From NCBI GenBank assembly GCA_011037195.1, contig JAAEAF010001549.1:62001-126000 (forward strand): a stretch of DNA of 64,000 nucleotides, written 5' to 3'. Of this stretch, positions 31,325 to 42,047 are shown piece by piece; positions within the stretch are counted from its first letter, which is position 1; each line of letters begins with the position of its first letter. The stretch comes from Triatoma infestans (taxonomy: Eukaryota; Arthropoda; Insecta; Hemiptera; Reduviidae). The position numbers and the translations under genes were made by a program. A model generated the notes under the pieces. It did not search any database. It worked only from the letters and a program-made list of their open reading frames with translations, and was not told the DNA's origin.

Positions 31325-31860
31325 ACCAAAAACGTGGTGGTTAGTTATCCCCAATGAATCTATAATTATGGATTCCCACATACTCCTCAAATTTTCCGGA
31401 GCAATACCTACCTTCTTGAAGAAGTCTAAGGTCATCCTCGGTATGGTGGCCCTTGACCCAAACCAAAGTCCATGGACCTGAAATTCTCTTTCCCCAAATT
31501 ACCTACTTCCTGAATTTTTCCTGATTGTAGGGGTTGCACATTTCGTATAGAAAAATGCCATTCATCTCGAGATGAATGTTTCTCGGCTTGGTGCTCATCA
31601 TTATTCTCATACCGCGGCTGTAGGATCAGTGCTTCCTTTGATCCTTTTTTGAATGCTACGATATCTGCACACCTTTTTGATGTCTCGGTGACATTGCCAT
31701 ACACCTCCTCGCAACATTCATAGCCTTTATCATTTAGAAGCTCCATCAGTGTGTGCTTTAACTCGGTGGTGGCGTCGAATGAAGCATGTTACTTGGACAA
31801 TTGCCCAGCAGTTAAGCTGGTATTTCAGACTCTCGGCCGCATTTGAAGCAGGGGATCCAA
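31325..31860 (-). pseudogene. R2-like LINE C-terminus (zinc knuckle + REL endonuclease)
   Basis: On the minus strand CFKCGRESEIPA (near 31845) and LLGNCPSN resemble the C-x2-C...H/C knuckle of R2/R4/NeSL-type elements. An open frame from about 31790 to 31432 follows: ELKHTLMELLNDKGYEC, then KRCADIVAFKKGSKEALIL and RYENND. The last part matches the restriction-like endonuclease core of those elements (PD/AD...D/Q.T.RYE). One catalytic acidic position reads Gln (ILQP where the family has I.DP/V). The C-terminal WHF-like and TEDDL-like sequence follows in shifted frames to about 31325. It is the only trace of this clade in the window. Confidence 0.6.
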
Positions 31861-32596
31861 CATCTCCTGCCAAGTCTTTGCTTAAAAATTCTTTTACCAT
31901 CAGTTTATAGCATTATTAAAACATTGTTTAAAAGTATTCAAAACTCACTAGGACAGCCGGTAAAGAACAATGGCTATGATTATGTTCATTCAAAAATTAT
32001 TAATTTGTATTTACATTTGAAAATAAACTTATTAATATTATAATATGGAAACAAATCTTTAAATGTGATCATATATTAAACAAATTTTGAATTTTGCTGA
32101 AAAAATAATTTTTTATAAATTATTTTGTATGTTTTGTACTTCTTATTGTAAGTAAGTAACAGCCATGAATAACAATGTTGAGGAAAGAGGCGGTTAACTT
32201 ACTATATATATACTGATCATATTAATCACAATACACTATCAAAAGACAAAGGCTACAAACAAAGACCGGGAATCAAACCAGCACTGCCTTACCTTAGCTA
32301 TATAAGACCACGCCTCTAACCGTTACCATTTAGCTCCATCTAATCAATAACTGTTATAAAAGATGCCATTAAAAAAGAAATATTATACTTTCTGATAGAT
32401 TTCCTTGAGCTTTTACAACTAAATGGAACAGAATTATTTTAATTAGAAACAGCAAGCATAAAATTATATAAAACTTACAACGCATAAAAAGCAGAAAAGA
32501 ATCTAAATAGTTGAATATAAAGAAAAATTTCTTCTAAAAATATCGCTCTAACTCTGCAGCTTTGGAAGAAGATTTAGGGATTTTTTTAAGAACAGC
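31861..32596. other. AT-rich, with tRNA-like scrap at 32262-32340
   Basis: On the minus strand, 32338-32262 has GAGCTAAATGGTAACGGTTAG (A-box-like) and GGTTTGATTCCC (B-box-like) with about 45 bp between them, as in a tRNA-derived SINE head. No body I recognise follows. The rest is blank. Confidence 0.4.
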
Positions 32597-32607
32597 TAAG
32601 ATTAGAA

Positions 32608-33232
32608 TGTATTATTATTATTATTTGTCTGTGGGAGAGACCAAAACTTACGCTATCCAAAGCCGCTACTGGGCCATATAGCTACCCCATGAAAAACAAC
32701 AATAAACCGGGTCTAGAACAAGTAATCTAGACCCGGGTCTAATCCATCTAAGATTCACCGCAGTCCGAACAAATCGAGCAATAATCTCAAAAGGAAATAA
32801 CGTACGCTCTTCCACAGAAATCCTATTCCGACCAAAGGTTTTGAATCTAATTTTCTGGCAACCCAAGCAATCTTTCATAAGATGGTTGGGTGTTACCTTC
32901 TCTGTCCCATGAGCCCTATTACGTAGAGATGTAGAGATGTGGCCTTAAACCACAATGTTCCAGTAAGGATGCCAGAGAGAGTTCCGTGAAAGACACAGCA
33001 ATGTCTCACTAATCCGGACCCCCGATGAGCATGTTGTTGGATTGCCGATAACCAACTGTGCACATCCTATGAATGCTGTATAACTGGAAGCCTGACAGAT
33101 ATGTGCTAGAAGACACGCCAACAGCAGGCGCGGGATCAATTTAAAAGGAGAGAGGCGCCTACTTTGGCAAACCTATCCACCTCCTCATTCCAAGAAATTC
33201 CCATATGACCTAGTACCCAGACTAGAAGCAGA
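32608..33232 (-). pseudogene. LX-family LINE C-terminus (copy D)
   Basis: On the minus strand it begins within the RNase H block (GHMGISWNEEVDRFAK-like, near 33200). It continues through the linker (QAS.Y.AFIGCAQLV), the TGH-like segment and the C-terminal tail (DCLGCQKIRFKTFGRNRISVE). The family's YMAQ...GFG-like 3' UTR and an AATAATAATA tail at 32614-32630 (complement) follow. TAAGATTAGAA occurs at 32597-32607 and 33233-33243. It is more diverged than copies A and C. Confidence 0.85.
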
Positions 33233-33243
33233 TAAGATTAGAA

Positions 33244-34199
33244 CTTAAGAGAAGAAGATAAATGCAAAAATAGAAATGCGAGTCTTTTACAGTAAAATCA
33301 GAGTAAATAAGGGAGGAAAAGTACTTGGATAGAGCAAAGAGAGATGTAGAGATTTTTAAGATTGCCGAGGAAATAAGGTTTATGTTCAAGAATACATTTT
33401 AAAAGAAGAGAATATATGTAAATATATAAATTATTTATACAATAAATTGAATACTTCATAAATCGATAAGAAGGCAATAGTGCAGGATTTTGATTTTGAA
33501 GAGCTTATAAAAATAGACAACCATCATAAAACTGTTAGTAAAGTTATTGTTGAGAATATGTAGTGGAAATAAGAAGGACAGAGCTAAATTAAAACGTGAT
33601 AGTATAAGTCTGAACACAGAAAATTTATAAATTAGACGATATGAAGAATTTCTTCAAAATAAATAACACACGAAATCATCGCTTAAACTGGAAGAAGCCA
33701 ATTTATATATATTAGCATACAGAGATTATAAAAGAAATGATTAACGAATATTAATTTAAGAATATTATAGAATTGAATAATAATGTTGATGAAGATATTT
33801 CAAAACAAATAAAGAAACTGCAAAGAATAAAAATGATGAAAGAACCAATAAGGAAACAAAAAGCGAAAATAAAACATTGAAGTTAATGAAAGAGAGAAAC
33901 TGTAAGGAAGAGATGATCGAAATTGAAGATTGGAAATTGAAAATTGATGATCTTTGGAAAGTAGTGTCAAACAAAAAAAAAATTACGAGGGGTAAGCAAC
34001 TAGAAGTGAAAAAAAGTATTTATAATGAAGGCAAAGTAATAAAAGCTCAAGAGAAATGTTAAAAATGGTAAGCAATTTATTAAAATATTAAGCTAATCAC
34101 AACAATTCAAAAGATAGCGAAAGTTATTAAGAAAACATGGAACATGGATATCAAATGCACAGCGAAAGAAAAGTTACGGTATGTTGAGAGAACTGAAGG
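33244..34199. other. Unassigned A-rich segment
   Basis: A purine-rich plus strand gives a lysine/glutamate-rich frame at 33877-34062 that would form a coiled coil, but this composition arises by chance in A-rich DNA and no family motif supports it. Confidence 0.35.
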
Positions 34200-34463
34200 C
34201 TGGCAAAGTTTATTGGTGTAGATGAAATTCACCAATGAAGAAATCAAGTTCAGGTTTGATGGAAAATTTCCCAAAACCTTCGTGTCAGATACGATGATGC
34301 TAACGTAAACGGAATCCCAAGTTTGAGCTCCCAGCGACGTTTCATTTTTCAGATATTGCATTAAAACATACAGTAGAAAAATAATTTTCCAAAAATTAAA
34401 CTCAATTTCGTAAATGTAGCACGTTTGCAATCATTCCACCTTACTAAAGTGTAAGAGAAAGTA
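34200..34463 (-). repeat. MR repeat, diverged subfamily B fragment
   Basis: On the minus strand it starts near 34463 with CTTTCTCTTACACTTTAG and continues to TTTTGGGAAATTTTCCATC. The internal AACGGAATCCCAAG and CGACGTTTCATTTTTCAG correspond to the MR middle. Confidence 0.5.
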
Positions 34464-34835
34464 AAAATGTCAGTAGTGCTTAGGGTGGGATACATTTGTA
34501 ACAAGTACTTTAAACAGAATGTCTAAATGTGGGAGTAAACCTGATGACAACATTGCTATGTAGTACCATTTAACCGTCAACTGTTTTCTGTTGTCTGTTA
34601 TTTGTGTGAGTGGTGTGTGTGTTTTAGTAGGATTACTCTCGCAGCCAGAGGCCAAAATGTATGTACTGCTATCTAGCAGTGAGAGTGAAAAACAGCTACA
34701 TCACACAAATTAATTTTGTTGTTTTTTTTTAATACTTCTTTCCAAATTTTTTTTTATTTGCATAATTCCACTTAGCAAATTTAATATATATTTTGCTAAT
34801 TATAATAATCTTGTTATAATTTTTTTTTTTTTTTT

Positions 34836-35302
34836 TGGAAATTCTGCTCGCATCAAATTTTTGGAAATTGAGTTTTCACCGGAAATAATATTTCGAGTCC
34901 ACGACAAAAACGTTTTTAGCCAATAGTCTGTAGATTTGCCAGAATTTCAAATTTGAAGAAAATCGTTTAACCGGAAGTAAAATTGGTTTTCGACCTTTTT
35001 GGAAAATTTTCTGGCAAATGACCATGAGGAATTCCTTTAAACTTGGAATGCTAATTGCACAGGTATAAACCTATCATTTTTATTTAATTATTAAAGAAAA
35101 AACAACTAATTTTAGTCTTGCGGAATGTGATATTAAATTTATATTTTATTTGATTTATTACTGGTGTACTGTTCTGGACAACAATGTAATCACTTGTCTA
35201 CCTGGCTAGGTTGTTAGGTTAGTACCTCTCTCCCCACCAACTCTATATTTATGTTCGGACAAATTAGTAAAATTTGTGAGTGTTTCACACCAGATTTTTT
35301 TA
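34836..35302 (+). repeat. MR repeat, diverged copy
   Basis: It has the TTGAGTTTTCACCGGAAATA segment, a TTTAACCGGAAGT core at 34965, and the right terminus TTTGTGAGTGTTTCACACCA, then GATTTTTTTA. The left start motif is lost. The middle (35090-35250) is unlike other copies. Confidence 0.65.
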
Positions 35303-35460
35303 TTTTATTTTAAGATTAGATCTCTATTTGAAATTTAAAGAAATTAAATATTATAATGGAAGCGGTAGGTTTTTGTTGACTGAATCGATACGAGGTTGAT
35401 GCAATATTATTTTGTATTTTTAAATTTATACGAAACGTTCAATCAATTGAAGTAAGCATT

Positions 35461-35961
35461 TGTAACAGCAACCAAAGAGAAGCTCAGCAAAGAGAAGAGA
35501 AACAAAATCCAAAACCACTCTCTCGGACTGGAGTGGGAGAAGCTGTCCAGCGACGGACAGAGTCCATAAAAACACAGAGTTGAAATCAGTTCAATACATC
35601 CAATCGTTACGTGTCATTCTCTTACCACTCTACCTTAAACATTCCTCTATTGTAAAGTCCCTTAGGTGGAGAGAATTTAGATCTGGTTGATGATATAAGA
35701 AGAAGACTTGGTTAACACTGGTTAACTAATATATTAATTAAGAGACACAGACTGCCTGGACTTTACAACAGAGGTATGTTTAAGGTAGAGTGGTATGAAA
35801 ATGACACGTAGTAATTGGATGTATTGAACTGAATTCAACTGTCCTTTTAATGCGACTGTCCGTCGCTATATTTTTACAGTTTCTCCCACTCCAATCCGAG
35901 AGAATGGTTTTGGATTTTGTTTCTCTTCTCTTTGCTGAGCTTCTATTTGGTTACTGTTACA
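35461..35961. mobile_element. Inverted pair of LTR-like arms
   Basis: Arms of about 200 bp (35461-35660, 35757-35961) are inverted copies that start TGTAACAGCAACCAAAG and end CTTTGGTTACTGTTACA-like. The 4-bp CATT flanks both ends (35457-35460, 35962-35965). Each arm contains GTCCATAAAAACACAG-like sequence, which could be a promoter TATA region. The tips TGTAACAG...TACA resemble LTR ends. It is either an inverted solo-LTR pair or a foldback transposon. No coding sequence. Confidence 0.7.
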
Positions 35962-36059
35962 CATTTAAGGCTTCATTTAAACTACTTTTAAACAATAAAG
36001 TAATATATGGGGGCCATCGCTTACATTTTTACAAATTTTCAGTTTAATAACTACAACCA

Positions 36060-36880
36060 TATAATTTGGGTAAGTTTCCCAGCGTCTTCCAGTGGCGGAA
36101 ATACAAGCAATCGGAAGATGCGTTCAATTTAACCTCGATAGGAGCTATAGGAACCGGGAAATCAATTGTCCTTTCCGATAGCCACGCAAAGATTAAAGCA
36201 TAGAGCTCCTTTGTTATCAGCATTAAATGGTTTGGTATTGCCTAAGCATAATGACCTAGGCAGGCAGAAACAAATCAGCCGCTATTGAGTGCCAGGGCAT
36301 GTTGGCATTAAAAGGAATGAGATGGCCATAATTGCTGTGGTAAGGATAGATGCTGTATCCCCACTTCTGGGGTCGGAAAACCATTTTGTGGGGTCAGTCA
36401 GTCTCTTTTTGAAGAACTTAAGGAGGAGGAAGTAAGGAGGTCTTAACTCTGGAACTCCCTCTCAGGACTGAGGCACGTAAAGATGTGCTTGGAAAATTAT
36501 CGCTTAAAAGAGATCGGAAGTATGCATCGGCCTGAGTACGGATTTCGTTACGCATGAATAAGTTCCGCATTCTTACTGGTTTCATCACAGGGTATTGTAG
36601 ACTCAGAGGACAACTGATGAAGCTAGGCTTGAAGAGTGACAACATTTGTAGGTTCTATGAGGAGATGGAGGAAACTCCAATACATCTCCTAAATGACGGC
36701 GAGGCTCTACTCAGAGAAGATTCAAGAACCTGGGTAGTTACCAGGAGGATGAGGTACGATATATCCTACCTGGAGCTCTACAAGGTATTGGAGTTCCTTA
36801 GGGATCTTAGGCTAGCCTGCAGGTGCTGGGCTAGCCTTCGGTACCCAAGAGGCGTAGCACAATAGATCTTGTAGGTCGCA
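36060..36880 (+). pseudogene. LINE RNase H and C-terminal fragment
   Basis: Across frames it reads AEIQAIGRCVQFNLDRSY, then VLSDSHAKIKA (catalytic SDS block), VPGHVGIKRNEMA (last RNase H block) and RILTGFITGYCRLRGQL. The knuckle ICRFYEEMEETPIHLL has the second Cys mutated to Tyr, and a RDLRLACRCWASLR tail follows. At least three frameshifts and several stops are present. It is most like the fragment at 2455-2712 and is older than family LX. Confidence 0.75.
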
Positions 36881-37304
36881 GTGCAACCTCTCCCCCCCAA
36901 ACCATATATTCGATAAAAATATTATCAGCAAACAATAGAATTTATTGTACAAAGGAAACTGTTGCATGTTTATGTGTCATTATTATTATTATTATTATTA
37001 TAAGCTATAGCTTATATTTTACGTATAAACATTATGTCCTATAATGATGTGAATCTATCAAACGTTTTATATCTAGAAATGAAAGGAATCACCGATTTGC
37101 GTGAATAAATTAATTATGTAATTATTTATTTCAATTTATTAAATATTTATCTGAAAAGTTGCTGTTTGTTTTTACCTACGAAACTTCATTTATTTGGTCC
37201 AGACGATTTTTTTAATTTGTTTACTTTATATTGTAAATCGTTGTTGCCATGTTAGAGTAATGGTTAATTGCGTGACTTAATTACATAGTAGTTAAGAATA
37301 TAGA
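36881..37304. other. Unassigned AT-rich; short (TTA)n
   Basis: A TTATTA run at 36980-37000 may be the tail of the LINE on the left. The rest is blank. Confidence 0.35.
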
Positions 37305-37635
37305 CTCAGTTAACCTGAAATGCTTTTTTACCAGATAGATTATTGAGTTTTTCGAAATTTTCTTCAAAATCGGCTCCAACGATTTTTTTTTTAAATTTCG
37401 AATAATATTTGCACACGTGGTTTCCCTAACATTTTTATTTGATACATTTTTCCAAAAAAGAAAAACAAAAAACAATGATTTCAATGAGTTCTGAGGAATC
37501 TGTGACGTTTGTAGTTACATATTTATATTTTGCCAAATGCGTAAAATTTGCGAGTTTAAAGAAAACTTATAAATTTTCAATAAGTGTAATTAGTGCACTA
37601 ATTGAAACTCTGTGAATATTTCACACCAGATTTTA
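37305..37635 (+). repeat. MR repeat, right-end copy
   Basis: One module (TTTTTCGAAATTTTCTTC, AAAATCGGCTCCAACGATTT) and a right terminus AATATTTCACACCAGATTTT. The hairpin arm is partly lost. Confidence 0.55.
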
Positions 37636-38394
37636 TATAGTTCCGAAAGATTATGACTATTTCACAGTCAATTGTGTTTATTTTTTAACAAAAATAAGAA
37701 CAAATTTTCGAGTTTCCATAAACGTTCATAATACACGAATGTATTACTGCTGATAGTATTAAACAAACAAAACTTAAAGCAATAAAAGTAATAAATATAG
37801 TTTTAAATAATCTTCGAGGAAATGTAATAGTAAACATGTTTCGTTTTATATTTTTAGTTGTCTTGGTTGTGTTTGAAATACCTTTAAACAGTGTTATCTG
37901 TTAGCATGATGGAACCACCTCTTAAACGGTTGCCAAGTTCATTAAGTAAATCTTCCATCCAGGTGAAATTAGAACTGCGTAAAGGAGTGCCACAAAAGGA
38001 GGGGGGTGTTATTTGCTTGCTCCTACTTCTTTACTAAATGTCCCCAATTCCTTTTACCGCCCCCATAGAACTTGCTATTAAATTTATCCGTTAAATACTC
38101 TTGAAGCAAAATGAACACCTTTCTTGTAGTGCTGCTCTTGAAAATGTTTATATGTTAAAAAAAAAAAAAAAAATACTAGCGAACGATATTTTAGTGTTGA
38201 TGCATTATATTATTGTTAATAATGAAAACACTGATTTCTTACTGCTTTCAGAAATGTATTCTCCATATAGATATAAGGAAACCGTGTTTTTATCTTACAT
38301 ACATTCACAGATAATACATATATTTTATTGATCCCTTTAGAATGAGAATTGGAGAGGATTTGCTATTCAGTTTGGAGGCGGAATAGTGGGGGTT
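37636..38394. other. Unassigned AT-rich segment
   Basis: An A-run at 38158-38172. No element or gene recognised. Confidence 0.3.
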
Positions 38395-38700
38395 TTCCAA
38401 CAATTTTTCCTAGGCTGTGTGATGGATGCAAGAAACATAGAAATATATTAATTTATAAAAAAATCAAAAATATCAAGAATTGTGACAATTCCCTTGCAAA
38501 AGGGTACACGCAGGTATAAGAGAACAGTTATTGGAGAAGTTGATCAACCTTGATGGCATTATACTACCCCCTACTCCTGACAGGGGAGGAACTGAAAGAA
38601 CAAAGAAAAGACATTCTTTCCAGGACAGACATGTTGTAGACACCAAGGAGAAACGCATCAGGACTGTGCCAGTTATACTAATACTTCTCTCTTAACCATA
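38395..38700 (+). repeat. SB repeat body with conserved reading frame
   Basis: GTGATGGATGCAAGAAA and AGGGTACACGCAGG match the SB element at 57340-57800. The frame from 38486 to 38695 is open and reads LLEKLINLDGIILPPTPDR, RHSF and VVDTKEKR. The same residues, with conservative changes, recur at 57700-57529 (minus). I do not recognise the protein; it may be a captured coding fragment inside a SINE-like repeat. Confidence 0.55.
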
Positions 38701-39011
38701 TATACATACAAGCCCTTTTACAACACCGCTCAAGCCACTACAAATACACATCACACCAATACATTCAGCTGAGTGGTCGATATGAGTTTGGAAGATATGT
38801 AGGTTTATTTAGTTTAACTATCATTCTTATTAAAAAAGAATTTCCAGAGGTCTTGGACAGTAAGTAGTTGGTAGGACTGAGTTGTAAAGAGAAGTGATAA
38901 AAATTATCAGGGCTTTTCTTTTTTGGGAAGATTGTTATATATTCCATACATCTTTAGGAGTGAATGGTTTATGAGGAAGCGATATGTGGAAGAGAAATGT
39001 ATATACTTTTT
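38701..39011. other. Unassigned AT-rich segment
   Basis: No assignable feature. Confidence 0.3.
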
Positions 39012-39149
39012 GTTGTGGTGGTTGGTTCCGCAGAGCTGGAAAGCATCAGAGACATTTTCTGTGGTAACCTGCTTCGTTTGTGTGGTCATCCACATGATGA
39101 CCACAAAACGAAGCAGGCTACCACGGAAAATGTCTCTGATATATACTTT
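39012..39149. repeat. HR palindrome (right halves head to head)
   Basis: The minus-strand right half (39012 to about 39085) is followed by the same segment on the plus strand (39096-39140). ATCCACATGATGACCACAAA joins them near 39087. The core boxes are deleted at the joint, leaving a near-perfect hairpin. Confidence 0.75.
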
Positions 39150-40104
39150 TTACTTTCTCTTGCCCCTAGTAAGAGGAAGTATTGTAATCGTGCCAAATTT
39201 TCAATATCGAGTTTTGAAAATTCCCCTGAATACATAAACGTGGTTTTTAGAAAATGGTCTGTGTGTATGTGTGTGTATGTATGTGAACAGCATTGCTCAA
39301 AAACGAAAAAAATTGTAGAAAGTTCAAACTTAATATTCCGATTAGGTATCACATAGGATACGACAGTAGGTCATCTATCAAAATTCCTCAATCATAGCTC
39401 CAACGATCTCCTTGAAACTTGGTATATCAACTACACATACACGAGTACAAAGAAACTTTTATTTAAAACATTTCTCTGGGAAAATTCATTTAAGGGCAAT
39501 ATTGAGGGAGGAGTGGGATTAGATTTTTTCCTAAAAAGTGCTATTTCCGTTTACTATACAATTCTGTCATCTAAATAATATTAATTAGAATTAAATGTGT
39601 TGTTGAAATTGCGAGTTTGAAGAAAATCAGATGACCGGAAGTGCGTTTTTACTGAAATGTATTTTTTAGTTTTCTGGTATTTTTCTCTAAAACGGCTTCA
39701 ACGATTTTTATTTAAACTAGGAATGTGAACTACGCATATAAACTGCTCCAAACTTTTATTTGAAACATTTCTTCTGGTAAAATTATTTAAATGGGACTTT
39801 TGGGGGAAGAATGGGGGGTTATGGTTCCCTCTTAAGTCCTATCACAGTTGATTATACAATTCTACCACCTAGACAAAATTAATTAGAAATAAATAGATTG
39901 CTAAAATTTCTTGTTTTAAGAAAATTAATAAACCGGAAGTGCTCTTTTTACTGAACAGTTTTTTTTTTCAGTTTTCGACGAAATTCGAAGAACTCCGAGG
40001 AATTCATATTAAATTTTCGGTATTCTTAGTATAAAATTTTTCAATCATAATTTTGAAAACTGGAGTTAGAGAAAGTTGTGTGAGTGTTTCAAACACCAGA
40101 TTTT
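39150..40104 (+). repeat. MR repeat, near full-length three-module copy
   Basis: It has the left terminus CTTTCTCTTGCCCCTAG, the GTGTGTATG microsatellite, and CCGG cores at about 39634 and 39930 (the first core is degraded near 39391). The right terminus is AGAGAAAGTTGTGTGAGTG, then CACCAGATTTT. No coding sequence. Confidence 0.75.
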
Positions 40105-40497
40105 CAAATTCCCGAAATTGTAAAAAATTAAAATAAAAATAAACTAATTAGAAAATAATTCTAATTATTAGACTATTTTTTTATTTGTCTAAATATTGAT
40201 GCTACGAATTTTATGGTCACATTATACTGCTCTTAAAATATTCATTTTTTATTGGAAAATTCCACTTTTATTGGGAATTATTTACAGGATTATAAAAATG
40301 TAAATAAATACGCCAAAAAAAAAAAAAATTATGACATTTCCATCGATTTATTCCTGATTAGCTAGTGTCTATATCGCATACTAATTGTGGAATCTGTCTT
40401 TACTATTCTAGAAAGGAAATATTGCTTTATACCTGTCAATTTTTTCGAAATTAAATTTTTACTCTGACAATAAATATTTTTTGGGTCTGTTGGTAAT
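40105..40497. other. Unassigned AT-rich segment
   Basis: This spacer separates two MR copies that face each other with their right ends. An A-run lies at 40315-40328. Nothing assignable. Confidence 0.35.
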
Positions 40498-41182
40498 TAA
40501 AAAAAAACGTCTGGTGTGAAACACTCACACAACTTTCTCTTAATCCAGTTCTCAAAATTATAATTGACAAATTTTATAGTTTATGTACCAAATTTAATGA
40601 AATTCGTCGAAAACTGAAAAAACTTTTCAGTAAAAGCCCACTTTCGGTTTACTAATTTTCTTAAAACTCGGAATTTTGGTCATCTATTTATTTCTAATTA
40701 AGTTTGTTTGGATGATAGAATTGTATAATCAACTGTGATGTCAGTTAACAGAAAAACATAACCTCACCCCTCCCACAAAAGTACCCTTAAATGCATTTTC
40801 CCGGAGAAATGTTCCAAATAAAAGTTGTAGCTCTTTGTATGTGTGATTCATTTTCCATGTTTAAAGAAAATCGCCGAACCCATTTTTGAGAAAATCGCAA
40901 AAAAGTAAAAAAAGTCCAACTAGTAAAGTGGTACTTCCGGTTGAGGAATTTTGACAGATAGCGTACTGTCCGATCCCATGGTGATAGCTAAACGGAATAT
41001 CAAGTTTCAACTTTCTACGGTTTTTCGTTTTTGAGCTATGCTGTTCACATACATACACACACACAGACCATTTTCTAAAAATAACTTTTTTGGACTCAGG
41101 TGACCTCAAAACAGATATTTCCGGTGAAAACTCGATATCGAAAATTTGACACGATTACAATACTTCCTCTAGAAAGTAAAAA
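40498..41182 (-). repeat. MR repeat, two-module copy
   Basis: Right terminus on plus: TCTGGTGTGAAACACTCACA, a perfect GTGTGA/TCACAC hairpin, then ACTTTCTCTTAATCC. The left terminus is near 41175. Only two module cores occur (40640 and 40935), so one module is missing relative to 28397-29392, yet both ends are intact. Confidence 0.8.
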
Positions 41183-41589
41183 AAGGTTTTCAGAGAGTGA
41201 AATTTGGTGAAAGTGGGTCAATCTGCTGTACCACTTTGTTAAATAGATTTTTAAATTGTTTTTCATTTTTCTAAAAAATGATTCCTGCGATATCTTTTAA
41301 TTCGGTTTATCAAACTTAGAAACTAAATACTTATACATATATACAACAAAGACTAACAAGTTTCACTAGGAATTTTTTCCAGTAAAATCTAGTTTAGGAG
41401 ACTAGGGTGAACTGGGTAATAATGGTAGCTCAACTGTCAAATACAAGATCCGCCGGAACCATGGCTTATGTATGTTTTATTAAGAACAACAAAATCTTTA
41501 ATAAAAATGCCAACTTTTGACAAAATTAGATCTGTGAGAATTGCAGTGAGGGAGGGGGGAGAGTGGTATGAGTGTTTGTTTAATATCAA
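41183..41589. other. Unassigned; possible diverged MR remnant
   Basis: AT-rich, with TTCTAAAAAATGATTCCTGC that may be a decayed module. No confident assignment. Confidence 0.3.
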
Positions 41590-41885
41590 TATTTTACTTC
41601 CTATCTCTTATTCCTTAGTAACAGGAAATATTGCCATCGTCGTGTCAAATTATCGATATCGAATTTTCACCGGAAATCCACGTTTTGATTTCACCCTGTG
41701 ACAAAAAAAAAAAGCGGTTTTTTAAAAATTGGTCTGTGTATATGTATATGAACAGCGTAGGTCACAAAACGAAAAATCGCAGAAAGTTCAAACTTGATAT
41801 TCTGTTTGGGTATCATCATGTGACCCGACAGTAAGTTATCTGTCAAAATTCCTCAACCGAAAGTATCACTTTACTGAACCACTAT
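41590..41885 (+). repeat. MR repeat, left-end copy
   Basis: CTTCCTATCTCTTATTCC, CGATATCGAATTTTCACCGG, and CAACCGAAAGTATCACTTT at 41856. It is truncated inside the first module. Confidence 0.65.
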
Positions 41886-42047
41886 ACCATTAGCATGAAA
41901 GGCAAAATACAAAATTGGGGACTTACACATAGGATCTTGCTTTTCTACCTAATTTTCTTTTGCCTTCTGTTTCAGCAATGGAATGAAAATTCTGAGTATT
42001 TTCTTTATATCTCACATTAATGACATAAAACAATAAATATTATATCA

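Noticed and set aside
33877..34062. Lysine/glutamate-rich frame that would form a coiled coil
   Set aside because: Expected from A-rich sequence; no start context, splice signals or homology that I recognise.
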